The notes: generated by a model from the letters alone, not told the origin. A stretch of 64,000 nucleotides of DNA from Mumia sp. Pv4-285 (GCF_041320275.1 NZ_CP162023.1:1054001-1118000), one strand, 5' to 3'; positions 14,949 to 26,774 are shown, numbered from the stretch's first letter. A program made the numbers and translations.

Positions 14949-16634
14949 TCAGCGCACGCGCAGCTTCACCGGCTTGCTCGTGCTGGGCTTCGCGGCGCTG
15001 AGCAGCTGGTGACGTGTCTGCGGCGTCGAGGCGGCCACGAAGTGGGCGCGGATCTTGTAGGCGCCCTTGCGGGAGAACCGCTTCAGCGTGATCTTCACCT
15101 TGTTGGTGGGCGGGAACGTGGACCGCTTCCACGAACCGACCTTCTTGCCGTTGGCCGTGACGACGATCGAGCCGACGATCTGGTGGGGCGAGATGCCTCC
15201 CGGCACGGTCACTCTCACCGTGACCTTCGGCCGCGCGCCGCGCCGTACGGACTTGGATTGCAGCGACACCTTCGTGCGCGAAGCGCGGGGGACGACGGTG
15301 ATCGGCACTGCCCGTGCGGTCGACGGCGACACGAAACCGGTGGGGTGTACGAGCGGCCAGAACGACGCCTCGATCTGCTTCACGACACTGAGCCTGCGAG
15401 GGAGCCGCAGCGTCGCGACGCCGGAGTCGTTCACGTCGGCGTACGCGGTCCAACGGAGATTGGAACAGGTGCTCTCTGCTGCGCAGCCCGGCGGCCCTGC
15501 GCTGAACCGCACCTCACCTGCGACGGGTCCGCCGTCGGCCGCCGTGACCTTCGCCGTCGCAATGATCGTGTCGGTCTCGCCGAAGCGTGCCGTGCTCTTC
15601 GACAGCGTCAGTGCAGTCGTGGTGGTGCTCCTGGAGACAGCGGTGCTCTTCGACTCGACGCTGACCGGCGCATATCCCGGGCGCGAGGCGGTCATGCGGA
15701 CCCAGAGGCGTTGCGACCGATCCGCGGCGGAGCTGACGTACTCCGGTCCGGTCGCCCCAGCGATCGCGACTCCCGATCTGTACCACTGGTAGGTGAAGGA
15801 AAGCTTGTCGTTCGGATAGTTGAAGGTGCGGCTCGAGCGATCCACGGTGATCTTGTCAGCGCCCCACGCGGTCGGCAGGACGCGGAGCGAGGGAGCAACT
15901 CCCAGCGTCCGGATGATCGCTGGAACCTGGAGGGTGACGGACGTCCTCGCGTCGGCCTTCACGACGACGTAGGACCTGCGCGCTGGACCGGCGGCGCCCC
16001 AGTACTCCAGGATGTGGCGGCCGGGCTCGAGGGCGCGCAGCCTTGTGGTGTCGTCACGCGGGTTCGAGCGCCACCGCCAGTCGCCCTCCCGGTCGGCATG
16101 CCGCCGGAACACGACCGTGCCCATCACCGGCTTGACGCCTCGGTCGTCGACGAACGTGACTCTGACCTCGCCCGCGACTGCGAGCTTCGTGTGATGCCGC
16201 TTCGACGTCTTCCCGGCCTTCACCTTGAACGACTTCCCGCCGGCCGTGGTCAGCGTGCGACCTCTTGGCCCGCCGTCCCACATCGTCCCGCCGCCGAACC
16301 AGCGGTCCACGGCCTTCCAGCTGTTTGATCTGGCCAGAAGCCGGTACGTGCCTGCGGGGACCCGCTTGATGGTGAACGCGCCCGAGCGGGTCGTGCGGAC
16401 GGACTTCTGGCGCACCCACCGGTTGGACGCGCTGCGGCGGTAGGCGACCACCGTGACACCGTCTCGCGCGCGCTTGTCGGCACTCGCTGTCGAGACCTTC
16501 CCGCTGATCGTGGACCTGCCCTTCGAGGCTGCGCTCGCGGGCTGAGCGGCCAGCAGCAGGCCAGCGACCAGCGCGACGGCGACCAGGACCACGGACGTCG
16601 TCCGCGATCGGCGGAAGGTGGCGGACGCGGCCAT
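14949..16634 (-). CDS. Secreted multidomain protein with prealbumin-like and Ig-like domains
   Basis: A 561-residue exported protein. A Sec signal peptide (basic start, hydrophobic VVLVAVALVAGLLLAA, cleavage near QPASAAS at 31-37) is followed by a carboxypeptidase-regulatory-like beta domain at about 40-130 (GVTVVAYRR...GAFTIKRVPAGTYRLLA), a second such region, and Ig-like segments at about 240-330 (FTYQWYRSGVAIAGATGPEYV) and 340-560 (TTTALTLSKSTARFGETDT; KVTVRVTVPGG). The protein is rich in Lys/Arg and suited to binding an anionic cell-surface polymer. AAGGAG precedes ATG 16634. No catalytic site is seen; an adhesin or wall-associated structural role is inference. Confidence 0.8.
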   Translation of the reverse strand: MAASATFRRSRTTSVVLVAVALVAGLLLAAQPASAASKGRSTISGKVSTASADKRARDGVTVVAYRRSASNRWVRQKSVRTTRSGAFTIKRVPAGTYRLLARSNSWKAVDRWFGGGTMWDGGPRGRTLTTAGGKSFKVKAGKTSKRHHTKLAVAGEVRVTFVDDRGVKPVMGTVVFRRHADREGDWRWRSNPRDDTTRLRALEPGRHILEYWGAAGPARRSYVVVKADARTSVTLQVPAIIRTLGVAPSLRVLPTAWGADKITVDRSSRTFNYPNDKLSFTYQWYRSGVAIAGATGPEYVSSAADRSQRLWVRMTASRPGYAPVSVESKSTAVSRSTTTTALTLSKSTARFGETDTIIATAKVTAADGGPVAGEVRFSAGPPGCAAESTCSNLRWTAYADVNDSGVATLRLPRRLSVVKQIEASFWPLVHPTGFVSPSTARAVPITVVPRASRTKVSLQSKSVRRGARPKVTVRVTVPGGISPHQIVGSIVVTANGKKVGSWKRSTFPPTNKVKITLKRFSRKGAYKIRAHFVAASTPQTRHQLLSAAKPSTSKPVKLRVR

Positions 16635-16802
16635 GGCGGCTCCTTGCCTCGTAGGTGGGCCAAAGCATGGCACATCGGAGGGTCCGAGCGGATGGGCGGC
16701 AGAGATCGGCACGGACGGTCGTACGAGGTGTCCGTGGGCGCGGGCGGACGAGGTGTCGCGTGTAGCCTTTGACGTCGTCCGATGACACAGGAGCCCCTTT
16801 TG

Positions 16803-17972
16803 ATGAGCGACACCGACGACCTGCTGCTGCCCGAAGGCGTGCGGCTGGTTCACATCGGCCCGCACAAGACCGGGACGACTGCGATCCAGACGTCGCTCCA
16901 CGCTGCGCTTCCCACGCTGGCTGCTCATGGCGTCACGCGTGCAGGCAAGGCGCGGCACCCAGCGCTGGGCGTCGGCTACGCGGTCGACCACATGCTTCCC
17001 TACGCCAAGCCTCGCGCGGGCCGGCGCGCGTGGGAGCGACTGGTCGCCGACGCCCGCTCCGCGACGGGAAGCCGCGTCGTCGTCAGCAGCGAGTACTTCT
17101 CCGACGCCGACGCTGCGGCCGCGGCCAAGGTCGTCGACGCATTCGGCCCGGAGACGCACATCGTCATCACCCTGCGTCCTCTCGCGAAGATCCTGCCGTC
17201 GCAGTGGCAGCAGTACGTTCTCCGCGGCCTCCGCATGCCGTACGACCAGTGGTTGCGCAAGATCCTTGCCGATGACCGGGCGGTCGCCTCGCGCGTCAAC
17301 CCGTCGTTCTGGAAGCGTCACCGCCACGACGAGCTCGTCGAGCGCTGGGCCGCGGCGGCGGGCCGCGAGAACGTGACCGTCATCGTCCTCGACCCGTCGG
17401 ACCGCGGGATGCTGAACCGTACGTTCGAGCAGATGCTCGGTCTGCCCGAAGGCACCCTCGTCGACGCCGGTGGAGAGAACCGTTCCTTCACCTTCCAGGA
17501 GGCCGAGGCCCTGCGCGCCTACAACAAGGCGTACCTGGCCGACGGTCAGGACCGTGCGCTCCACGCCCGGATGGCGCGCACCACCGTCGGGGCCGTCGTG
17601 AAAGAACGCACGCCGACGGACTCCGAGGTGCCCGTTCCCACTCCCGGCTGGGCCCTCGCGAGAGCCGCTGAGATCGGCGCCGAGACGGCGGCGAACATCG
17701 CGGCCTCCGGCGTACGGGTCATCGGCGACCTCAGCGTGCTGTCGGTGCGCGGCTCCGCGTCGGACGAGGTCCCGGAGCCGGACCTGCCACCCGACATCGC
17801 AGGGCGGCTGGCGCTGGGCGTCCTCAAGGCGCATCAGCGGGCGACCGAGGTGGAGCAGGCGGCGGCCATCAACTCCGGCCGCATTCTCAAGACGCTTCCC
17901 ACCTCGGCGCTGGTGCGCGAGGTGATCCGTCGCGGCCGGCGCCGGATGAGACACGTCGTTCGTCGCGGGTGA
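16803..17972 (+). CDS. Sulfotransferase-like P-loop protein A (tandem paralogue 1)
   Basis: The 389-residue product starts MSDTDDLLLPEG and carries a PAPS-type P-loop, VHIGPHKTGTTAIQTSL (about 16-32), and a 3'-phosphate-binding motif LRPLAKILPSQWQQYV with the expected Arg and Ser. It should transfer sulfate from PAPS to a carbohydrate or lipid. It is the longest of three tandem paralogues that share the MSD(xx)LLLPE start, the SQWQQYV motif and RHRHDEL. ATG 16803 has AGGAG at 16789-16793 and matches the paralogue starts; ATG 16782 would add seven residues. A TAGCCT hexamer (16763-16768) recurs upstream of the next unit. Confidence 0.8.
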   Translation: MSDTDDLLLPEGVRLVHIGPHKTGTTAIQTSLHAALPTLAAHGVTRAGKARHPALGVGYAVDHMLPYAKPRAGRRAWERLVADARSATGSRVVVSSEYFSDADAAAAAKVVDAFGPETHIVITLRPLAKILPSQWQQYVLRGLRMPYDQWLRKILADDRAVASRVNPSFWKRHRHDELVERWAAAAGRENVTVIVLDPSDRGMLNRTFEQMLGLPEGTLVDAGGENRSFTFQEAEALRAYNKAYLADGQDRALHARMARTTVGAVVKERTPTDSEVPVPTPGWALARAAEIGAETAANIAASGVRVIGDLSVLSVRGSASDEVPEPDLPPDIAGRLALGVLKAHQRATEVEQAAAINSGRILKTLPTSALVREVIRRGRRRMRHVVRRG

Positions 17973-18105
17973 GCCCCTGACGACGCCGTCCAGGGCCACG
18001 GCGACGTGCGTGTAGCCTGTGGTTTCGTTCATCCCGACCGATAAGACAGCGCGCGGCCGACGCCGAGGACGACCCGGGCCGCGAGCGAGCGAGGAGCTGG
18101 ACACG

Positions 18106-18498
18106 ATGGGGCCTGCCGGTACGGGGCCCGCCACGGCGGCGGATGCCGAGGTGCTGCGCCGGGTCGACGCCGAGGCGCAGCGGCGTCACTGGAGTCGGCA
18201 CGCGCGTCGTCGGGTCGCCGCAGCCTGGCGCGGGTCTCACGACGTGACGGCCGATGACGACGCGACCTCCCCGGACGACGCGGTGACCGTCTCGCCCGAG
18301 AAGGTCGCCGGCGCGATTGCTGCTGTGGTCGCCCAGGCGCTCCAGGAGGAGCGTGCGCCTCTCGTACCCGACCCCGCCGACGCCCGGTCCGAGGATGCTG
18401 CCGACCTGCCCGTCGGGCGGCGTCCTCCGTCGCAGCTCAGCGTGGCCCAGCTGTCGGGCGTGGTCGTCCGCCGCATGCTCGGCGGAGGCCGGCGATGA
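18106..18498 (+). CDS. Small basic protein of unknown function, coupled to sulfotransferase B
   Basis: A 130-residue soluble protein with no recognised domain. The N-terminal part is Arg-rich (LRRVDAEAQRRHWSRHARRRVA), an acidic patch follows (TADDDATSPDDA), then a predicted helix KVAGAIAAVVAQALQEER and a C-terminal helix QLSGVVVRRMLGG. Its stop overlaps the ATG of sulfotransferase B (ATGA), so the two are made together; a scaffold or regulator of the sulfotransferases is one guess. ATG 18106 has GAGGAG at a good distance; a GTG at 18019 in the same frame would add 29 residues but lacks support. Confidence 0.65.
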   Translation: MGPAGTGPATAADAEVLRRVDAEAQRRHWSRHARRRVAAAWRGSHDVTADDDATSPDDAVTVSPEKVAGAIAAVVAQALQEERAPLVPDPADARSEDAADLPVGRRPPSQLSVAQLSGVVVRRMLGGGRR

Positions 18499-19646
18499 GC
18501 GACCTGCTGCTGCCCGAAGGCGTCCGGCTGGTTCACGTCGGGCCACCCAAGACCGCGACGACGTCGCTCCAGGCCTCGTTCCATGCAGCCCGTCCCGCGC
18601 TCGAGGAGCACGGCGTCCACTACGCGGGCACTCGGCGTCACGAGATGCTCGCGGTGGTCGCCGCAGTCGGAGGCAAGGGGTTCCTCGGCGGACCGGAGCC
18701 GGACCTGACCGAGTGGAAGGCGCTGCTCGCCGACATGGAAGCGGCCGGCAGCCGGCGCGTCGTCCTCAGCAGCGAGTACCTCGCGCAGGCGCGGAAGCCG
18801 AAGGTCCGCCGCATCGTCGACGAGATCGGGCACGACCAGATCCATGTCGTGCTCACGCTGCGGCCCCTCGACCGTCTCATCCCCTCGCAGTGGCAGCAGT
18901 ACGTCCAGACCGGTTATGACATCTCGTACGACGCCTGGCTCCGCGAGATGTTCAGCGATCCGCCGCCCAAGGGCCTGACCCCGACGTTCTGGGTCCGTCA
19001 CCGCCACGACGAGCTGGCGACCAGGTGGGCGGACGTCGTCGGCCCGGACAACGTCACCGTCGTCGTCCTCGATCCGCGTGACCACGAGCTCGTGCTCCGC
19101 GTTTTCGAGCAGCTGGTCGGCCTTCCCGACGGACTCCTGGAGCTCCAGGAGGATCTTTCCAACCGCTCGTTGACGCTCGCGGAGATCGAGATCGTCCGCG
19201 AGCTCAACCGGCTGTACAGGCAGGCGGGCTGGCCGTCCTCGGCGCACTTCCGTTACCTGCGCAACGGGGTGGTCAACGAGCTGCGCACCCGCCAGCCCGG
19301 CAAGGACGAGGCCAAGATCGTGACGCCTCCGTGGGCGCAGGACAAGATCGCTGAGCTGACCGGGACGATGGTCGCGAACCTACGGAAGTCCGGCGTACGC
19401 GTCGTCGGCGACCTGGACACGCTGGTGGCGACGCCTGCGCCGGCCGGTGCTGTCGAGCAGGCCGACTCTGCGCGTCGCGTGTCCGCAGAGGTCGCGTCGC
19501 TCGCGATGATCGGCGCGATGGCCCAGACGGGGGAGCCGAAGACCGACGCGCGCCGGCTCCGCAGCTGGCGGCCGGTCGACGACCACACGACCCGCGAGCT
19601 CGCGGGCCTGCTCCGACGCCGGCTGAAGCGGCGCGGCGAGGGCTGA
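18495..19646 (+). CDS. Sulfotransferase-like P-loop protein B (tandem paralogue 2)
   Basis: This 383-residue paralogue has the P-loop VHVGPPKTATTSLQASF at residues 13-29, closest of the three to the classical PKTGTT form, a PAPS 3'-phosphate motif LRPLDRLIPSQWQQYV and the shared RHRHDELATRW and VRVVGDLDTL blocks. The C-terminal 60 residues are divergent and basic. It overlaps the small upstream protein by four bases and is followed 16 bases later by paralogue C, so 18106-20787 reads as one operon. The acceptor is unknown. Confidence 0.82.
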   Translation: MSDLLLPEGVRLVHVGPPKTATTSLQASFHAARPALEEHGVHYAGTRRHEMLAVVAAVGGKGFLGGPEPDLTEWKALLADMEAAGSRRVVLSSEYLAQARKPKVRRIVDEIGHDQIHVVLTLRPLDRLIPSQWQQYVQTGYDISYDAWLREMFSDPPPKGLTPTFWVRHRHDELATRWADVVGPDNVTVVVLDPRDHELVLRVFEQLVGLPDGLLELQEDLSNRSLTLAEIEIVRELNRLYRQAGWPSSAHFRYLRNGVVNELRTRQPGKDEAKIVTPPWAQDKIAELTGTMVANLRKSGVRVVGDLDTLVATPAPAGAVEQADSARRVSAEVASLAMIGAMAQTGEPKTDARRLRSWRPVDDHTTRELAGLLRRRLKRRGEG

Positions 19647-19662
19647 CGCGGAGCCGGTTGAC

Positions 19663-20787
19663 ATGAGTGACCTGCTGCTGCCGGAGGACGGCCTTCTCCT
19701 CCACGTCGGACCCCACAAGACCGGCACGACAGCGGTCCAGAGTGCGTTCTTCCGTGGACGCCGGGTGCTCCGCAAGCACGGAGTCACCTATCCCGGACGC
19801 TCCCGCACACCGGTCCAGGCCGTGGCGGGGGTCGTCGGCAACCCGCCGATGACAGGAGACCCGGAGGGATCCCTCCGCGACTGGGAGCGCTTCGTCGCCT
19901 CCGTCCCGCGCCGAGGTCGCGTCGTCGTGTCGAGCGAGTTCTTCGCCGACGCGGAGGGCGCCGCCGTGGAGCGGGTCGTCTCCGACCTGGGTCCGGATCG
20001 CGTCCACGTCGTCGTCACGCTGCGCGCGCTCGACCGCATCGCGCCGTCGCAGTGGCAGCAGTACGTCCAGAACGGCAAGCGCTCGTCGCTGCGGCGGTGG
20101 CTGCGTGGGATCCTCCTCGACCGCGTACCGAGTCGGTCGGGGTTCTGGCGGCGCCATCGTCACGACGCTCTCGTACGCCGCTGGGCGGACGTCGTCGGAC
20201 CGGACCGCGTGACGGTCGTGGTCGTGGACGAGACGGACAGGTCGTCGCTCCTGCGCGTGTTCGAGGCGATGGTGGGGCTCCCCGACGGCGTCCTCGAGCC
20301 CGAGCAGGATCGCCTCAACCGGTCGATGACGATGCCGGAGGTCGAGCTCGTCCGAGCGCTGAACCGGGAGTTCCGCGCCCGAGGCTGGGACCCACGTGAC
20401 TATCGACGATACGTACGCCTCGGGGTGAGCCGCGCGCTCAAGAGCGTGCCGCCGCAGCCGGGGGCAGCGCGCGTGGTGCTGCCGCGGTGGGCGGTCGCGC
20501 GCCTGCACGACGTGAGCCAGGACGTCGTCGCCGGCATCCGTGCGAGCGGGGTCCGCGTGGTCGGCGACCTCGACTCGCTCGTGGTGGGAGCACCGGGGTC
20601 CGCGGGGCCTGAGAACACCGCCCGGTCGGCCGAGATCCCCGCCGACGTCGCCGCTCGTGCTGTCGCAGGGGCGATCGAAGCCGCGGTCGTGCCGCAGTCG
20701 GGCTTGAAGCCGATGCTTCGCCGCGTCCGTGAGATGCCGCCGTCGGAGATCGTCGGTCGGGTCCTGCCACGCGGGCGGCGCGGCTGA
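19663..20787 (+). CDS. Sulfotransferase-like P-loop protein C (tandem paralogue 3)
   Basis: A 374-residue paralogue with P-loop LHVGPHKTGTTAVQSAF (13-29), LRALDRIAPSQWQQYV as the 3'-phosphate site and the shared RHRHDALVRRWADVVG block. It uses the same MSDLLLPE start as paralogue B. The three proteins share motifs over their full length but have diverged in the middle and tail, which suggests an old tandem duplication with different acceptors. Its stop lies 30 bases before metG, which has its own promoter-like hexamer. Confidence 0.82.
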   Translation: MSDLLLPEDGLLLHVGPHKTGTTAVQSAFFRGRRVLRKHGVTYPGRSRTPVQAVAGVVGNPPMTGDPEGSLRDWERFVASVPRRGRVVVSSEFFADAEGAAVERVVSDLGPDRVHVVVTLRALDRIAPSQWQQYVQNGKRSSLRRWLRGILLDRVPSRSGFWRRHRHDALVRRWADVVGPDRVTVVVVDETDRSSLLRVFEAMVGLPDGVLEPEQDRLNRSMTMPEVELVRALNREFRARGWDPRDYRRYVRLGVSRALKSVPPQPGAARVVLPRWAVARLHDVSQDVVAGIRASGVRVVGDLDSLVVGAPGSAGPENTARSAEIPADVAARAVAGAIEAAVVPQSGLKPMLRRVREMPPSEIVGRVLPRGRRG

Positions 20788-20817
20788 CGACGGTGGGCCG
20801 TCCGTAGGATGGGCGCC

Positions 20818-22677
20818 ATGTCGAAGTCTGTCCTCACCGCGGTCGCCTGGCCCTACGCCAACGGCCCGCGCCACATCGGTCACGTGTCCGGGTTCGGCGT
20901 TCCGTCCGACATCTTCTCCCGGTACCACCGCATGATGGGCAACCGCGTGCTGATGATCTCGGGGACGGACGAGCACGGCACACCGATCCTCGTCCAGGCG
21001 GATGCCGAGGGGTCCACGGCGCGCGAGCTCGCCGACCGCTACAACCGGGTCATCGTCGACGACCTGGTGGGCCTCGGTGTCTCGTACGACCTCTTCACCC
21101 GCACGTCGACGCGCAACCACTACGCGATCGCGCAGGAGATCTTCGCCGGTCTGTACCGCAACGGCTACGTCGTCCCGAAGGTCACGACGGGGGCGATCTC
21201 GCCGTCGACCGGGCGCACGCTCCCGGACCGCTATATCGAGGGAACCTGCCCGATCTGCGGTTACGACGGTGCTCGCGGCGACCAGTGCGACAACTGCGGC
21301 AACCAGCTCGACCCCGCCGACCTGATCAACCCACGTAGCCGGATCAACGGCGAGACGCCGAAGTTCGTCGAGACCGAGCACTTCTTCCTCGACCTGCCCG
21401 CACTCGCGGAGGCGCTGACCGAGTGGCTGAAGTCGCGCAACGACTGGCGCCCCAACGTGCTGCGCTTCAGCCTCAACCTCGTCGAGAACCTGCGCCCCCG
21501 TGCGGTCACCCGTGACATCGACTGGGGCGTTCCCGTTCCTCTCCAGGGGTGGGACAACCGTACGGACAAGAAGCTCTACGTCTGGTTCGACGCGGTGATC
21601 GGCTACCTGTCCGCCTCGGTCGAGTGGGCCGTCCGCTCGGGCGACCCCGAGGCCTGGCGCGAGTGGTGGACCAACCCGGATGCCGAGTCCGCCTACTTCA
21701 TGGGCAAGGACAACATCACGTTCCACTCCCAGATCTGGCCGGCGCTGCTGCTCGGCTACCGGGGTCTCGGCAGCAAGGGCGGCGAGGCAGGCCCGCTCGG
21801 CGAGCTCGAGCTTCCGACCGAGGTGGTCTCCAGCGAGTACCTCACGATGAGCGGGTCCAAGTTCTCCACGAGTCGCGGCACGGTCATCTACGTCGGCGAC
21901 TTCCTCCGCGAGTTCGGTCCCGACGCGCTGCGCTACTTCATCGCGGTCGCTGGTCCCGAGAACCAGGACGCCGACTTCACGTGGGAGGAGTTCGTCCGCA
22001 GGACCAACTTCGAGCTCGCGAACGAGTGGGGCAACCTCGTGAACCGCTCGGTGTCGATGGCGCACAAGAACTTCGGCGAGATCCCGACGCCCGCGGCGCT
22101 CACCGATGCCGACCAGGCGCTGCTCGACACGGCCGCGGCCGCGTTCGACGTGGTCGGCGGGCACCTCGCGCGCAGCCGTTTCAAGCAGGGCATCGGCGAG
22201 GCGATGCGTGTCGTGACCGCCGCCAACCGCTACCTCTCCGACATGGAGCCCTGGAAGCTCAAGGACGACGCCGAGCGCCAGGCGACCGTCCTGCACACGG
22301 CGCTCCAGGTCGTCGCGGACGCCAACACGCTGCTCACGCCGTTCCTCCCGCACGCCGCGCAGCGCGTCTTCGAGACCCTCGGCGGCACCGGCGTGTGGGC
22401 CGCGCAGCCCGTGGCCCGCGAGGTCGTCGACGACCTTCCGGCGGACCCGATCGGTGTCGGCATCCCGGAGATGGGTCGCTCGTACCCGGTGATCACGGGC
22501 GACTACGGCGCAGAGCTGGCGGCCTGGCGTCGTACGGAGATCGTTGCCGGCACCCCGTTGTCGAAGCCGTCCCCGTTGTTCGCCAAGCTCGACCCGTCCC
22601 TCGGCGAGACCGGCCCGGAGTGGGCGCCGATCGTCCGGGAGGTCGCCGTCGAGCCCGTAGAGGACGCTTCGGCGTGA
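20818..22677 (+). CDS. metG: Methionyl-tRNA synthetase
   Basis: The 619-residue class I synthetase charges tRNA-Met. The HIGH motif is in [13 protein letters not shown] near residue 20, the zinc knuckle is [18 protein letters not shown], and the KMSKS-equivalent loop is [12 protein letters not shown]. The form is long but has no C-terminal EMAP/tRNA-binding domain. ATG 20818 is seven bases after TAGGAT (20805-20810); an earlier in-frame ATG at 20809 overlaps that hexamer, so I prefer the leaderless start. tatD follows with a GTGA overlap. Confidence 0.96.
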   Translation: MSKSVLTAVAWPYANGPRHIGHVSGFGVPSDIFSRYHRMMGNRVLMISGTDEHGTPILVQADAEGSTARELADRYNRVIVDDLVGLGVSYDLFTRTSTRNHYAIAQEIFAGLYRNGYVVPKVTTGAISPSTGRTLPDRYIEGTCPICGYDGARGDQCDNCGNQLDPADLINPRSRINGETPKFVETEHFFLDLPALAEALTEWLKSRNDWRPNVLRFSLNLVENLRPRAVTRDIDWGVPVPLQGWDNRTDKKLYVWFDAVIGYLSASVEWAVRSGDPEAWREWWTNPDAESAYFMGKDNITFHSQIWPALLLGYRGLGSKGGEAGPLGELELPTEVVSSEYLTMSGSKFSTSRGTVIYVGDFLREFGPDALRYFIAVAGPENQDADFTWEEFVRRTNFELANEWGNLVNRSVSMAHKNFGEIPTPAALTDADQALLDTAAAAFDVVGGHLARSRFKQGIGEAMRVVTAANRYLSDMEPWKLKDDAERQATVLHTALQVVADANTLLTPFLPHAAQRVFETLGGTGVWAAQPVAREVVDDLPADPIGVGIPEMGRSYPVITGDYGAELAAWRRTEIVAGTPLSKPSPLFAKLDPSLGETGPEWAPIVREVAVEPVEDASA

Positions 22678-23519
22678 GCCGCGACGGAGACCGGCCGCCG
22701 CTCCCGGACGCACTGCCCGGCCCGGTGGTCGACAACCACTGCCACCTCGACATGGACGACTCCGCCGAGCAGCTCTCGGTGATCGACGCGCTCGACCGGG
22801 CGCGCCAGGTCAACGTGACGAGGATCGTCCAGATCGGCTGTGACCTGCCCGGAGCGCGGTGGGCGGTCGCCGCAGCGGATGCGCACGAGGCGATCGTCGC
22901 CGGGGTGGCGCTGCACCCCAACGAAGCGCCGCGGTTGGCGGCCGACGGCGAGCTCGACGCAGCACTGGCCGAGATCGAGTCGCTGGTCGCCTCCAGCCCA
23001 CGTGTGCGTGCCGTCGGCGAGACCGGCCTCGACTACTTCCGTACGGGCGAGGACGGTCTGGCTGCACAGCACGAGTCGTTCCGGGCCCACATCGAGATGG
23101 CGAAGAAGCACGACAAGACACTGGTCATCCACGACCGCGACGCCCACGCGGACGTCCTGGCCGTGCTGGACGAGGTCGGCGCTCCCGAGCGCACCGTCAT
23201 GCACTGCTTCTCGGGCCACGCCGACTTCGCGAGGGCCTGTGTCGAGCGCGGGTTCTGGCTCTCGTACGCCGGCACGGTGACGTTCAAGAACGCCCAGCCC
23301 GTGCGCGACGCACTGGCGGTCACCCCGCTGGACCAGGTCCTGGTCGAGACGGATGCGCCGTTCCTGACGCCGACGCCCCACCGGGGCAAGCCCAACGCGT
23401 CCTACCTGGTGCCGACGACGGTGCGGGCCATGGCGCAGGTCCTGGACGCCGACCTCGCCGAGCTGTGCGCGGCGATCGACGCCAACTCGGACGCGGCGTT
23501 CGGCGGCGCCTGGGGTTGA
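22674..23519 (+). CDS. tatD: TatD-family metal-dependent hydrolase (DNase)
   Basis: A 281-residue TIM-barrel metallohydrolase of the TatD family, which includes 3'-5' exodeoxyribonucleases. Metal-binding motifs are DNHCHLDMD near the start, [19 protein letters not shown], a central IHDRDAHAD and HCFSGH, and the final [12 protein letters not shown] 22674 overlaps the metG stop by four bases; the metG-tatD-rpfB-rsmA-ispE order is conserved in actinobacteria. Two strong palindromes follow the gene and probably terminate transcription. Confidence 0.93.
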   Translation: MSRDGDRPPLPDALPGPVVDNHCHLDMDDSAEQLSVIDALDRARQVNVTRIVQIGCDLPGARWAVAAADAHEAIVAGVALHPNEAPRLAADGELDAALAEIESLVASSPRVRAVGETGLDYFRTGEDGLAAQHESFRAHIEMAKKHDKTLVIHDRDAHADVLAVLDEVGAPERTVMHCFSGHADFARACVERGFWLSYAGTVTFKNAQPVRDALAVTPLDQVLVETDAPFLTPTPHRGKPNASYLVPTTVRAMAQVLDADLAELCAAIDANSDAAFGGAWG

Positions 23520-23550
23520 GGGCCCCGCTTCCGCTGGTTGAGCCGCGCCA

Positions 23551-23637
23551 AACTCTGCGTTGGGCCCAACGCAGACGTGCGGCCCCACCGGAACGTTCAG
23601 GTGGGGCCGCAACTCTGCGGTGGGGCCAACGCAGAGT
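23551..23637. repeat. Composite palindromic (REP-like) element after tatD
   Basis: Three palindromes are stacked: a perfect 22-bp one at 23554-23575 with no loop, an 11-bp stem with a ten-base loop at 23579-23610, and an 8-bp stem at 23612-23619/23630-23637. The outer two share the core AACTCTGCGKT...AACGCAGA, so they are copies of one unit around a central hairpin. The pattern looks like an intergenic repetitive element rather than a simple terminator. Confidence 0.75.
23579..23610 (+). terminator. Hairpin terminator of tatD inside the palindromic element
   Basis: GCGGCCCCACC (23579-23589) pairs with GGTGGGGCCGC (23600-23610) around the loop GGAACGTTCA. It is the strongest hairpin before the rpfB promoter and is about 60 bases past the tatD stop. 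No T-tract follows. Confidence 0.55.
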
Positions 23638-23706
23638 GGTGTGCGGTCCGGCGAGAAACCTCGCAGAACCACACCGCCGTAAGTTCCCGAATCGCTGCGT
23701 GAGCCA

Positions 23707-25751
<2,045 letters not shown>

Positions 25752-25775
<24 letters not shown>

Positions 25776-25831
25776 GCTCAGCCCGACGCGCTCCCGGAGT
25801 GAGCTCAGCCCGACGCGCTCCCGGAGTGAGC
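25752..25831 (+). repeat. 27-bp tandem repeat, three copies, across the rsmA stop codon
   Basis: The unit beginning CAGCCCGACGCGCTCCCGGA starts at 25752, 25779 and 25806 with no differences over 26-27 bases. The first copy encodes the last residues and stop of RsmA (QPDALPE), the other two are downstream and end 13 bases before the ispE -10 hexamer. Recent duplication by slippage is the simplest origin. Confidence 0.9.
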
Positions 25832-25856
25832 GACCGCCGGACGGTAGGTTGAGCCG

Positions 25857-26774
25857 GTGCGTACGACGACCGCGCGGGTGCCCGCGAAGATCAACCTCTG
25901 CCTCGGCGTCGGCCCTCGACGCGACGACGGCTACCACCCCTTGGCGACGGTCTACCAGGCGGTCGACCTGTGCGACGAGGTCCGCGCGACCGAGGTCGAC
26001 GACGACGCCGTGACTGTGCGCACGCTGTTCGCGGGTGACGGCACGCGCGAGCAGGCTCCGGTGCCGACCGGTCCCGACAACCTCGCCGTACGCGCCGCGC
26101 TCGCGCTGCGTGACGCGTACGCCGTCGATGCGGGCGTGTCGCTCGCCATCCGCAAGGCGATCCCCGTGATGGGCGGCATGGCGGGAGGCTCTGCCGACGC
26201 CGCCGCCGCGCTGGTCGCCTGCGACGCGCTGTGGGGCACCCAGGCGACCCGCCGTGAGCTCGAGGAGATCGCCGCGAAGCTCGGCTCCGACGTCCCCTTC
26301 CTGCTGCACGGCGGCACTGCTCTCGGCGGCGGGCGCGGCGAGGAGGTCAGTCCGGTCCTGGCGCGCGGCCGGTTCCACTGGGTGTTCGCGATCGCCGACC
26401 ACGGGCTTTCGACCGCGCAGGTCTACGGCGAGTACGACGTGCTGCACGCCGACACGCCGCTCCCGATGCCCGAGGTGCCGCAGGAGCTCCTCACCGCACT
26501 GGCATCCGGCGACGCCGCCGCGCTCGGCCGCGCGTTGTCGAACGACCTCCAGGCTCCAGCGCTCCGTCTGCGTCCGGAGCTCCAGCAGGTCTTCGACGTA
26601 GCCGAGGAGGGCGACGCCCTCGGCGCCCTGGTGTCCGGTTCGGGGCCGACGGTGATGGTCCTCGCCGAGGACGCCGTCCACTCCGAGGAGCTGGCCCGCC
26701 TGCTGCTGGCGTCCGGAGTCTGCGCCGACGCCGTGCAGGCATCGGGCCCGGAGGCCGGGGCGCATCTCATCTGA
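25857..26774 (+). CDS. ispE: 4-(cytidine 5'-diphospho)-2-C-methyl-D-erythritol kinase
   Basis: A 305-residue GHMP kinase of the MEP isoprenoid pathway; it phosphorylates CDP-methylerythritol on its 2-OH. Signatures are VPAKINLCLGVGPRRDDGYH at the N-terminus, the ATP loop PVMGGMAGGSADAAAAL (motif 2) and the C-terminal GALVSGSGPTVMVL. GTG 25857 follows TAGGTT (25845-25850) by six bases, so it is probably transcribed leaderless from its own promoter despite following rsmA. Confidence 0.95.
   Translation: MRTTTARVPAKINLCLGVGPRRDDGYHPLATVYQAVDLCDEVRATEVDDDAVTVRTLFAGDGTREQAPVPTGPDNLAVRAALALRDAYAVDAGVSLAIRKAIPVMGGMAGGSADAAAALVACDALWGTQATRRELEEIAAKLGSDVPFLLHGGTALGGGRGEEVSPVLARGRFHWVFAIADHGLSTAQVYGEYDVLHADTPLPMPEVPQELLTALASGDAAALGRALSNDLQAPALRLRPELQQVFDVAEEGDALGALVSGSGPTVMVLAEDAVHSEELARLLLASGVCADAVQASGPEAGAHLI

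Noticed and set aside
19273-22713. Very long open frame on the minus strand opposite the sulfotransferase, metG and tatD region
   Set aside because: It is a by-product of GC-rich codon bias opposite genuine genes; the translation is Arg/Asp/Val-rich without domains and overlaps metG entirely.
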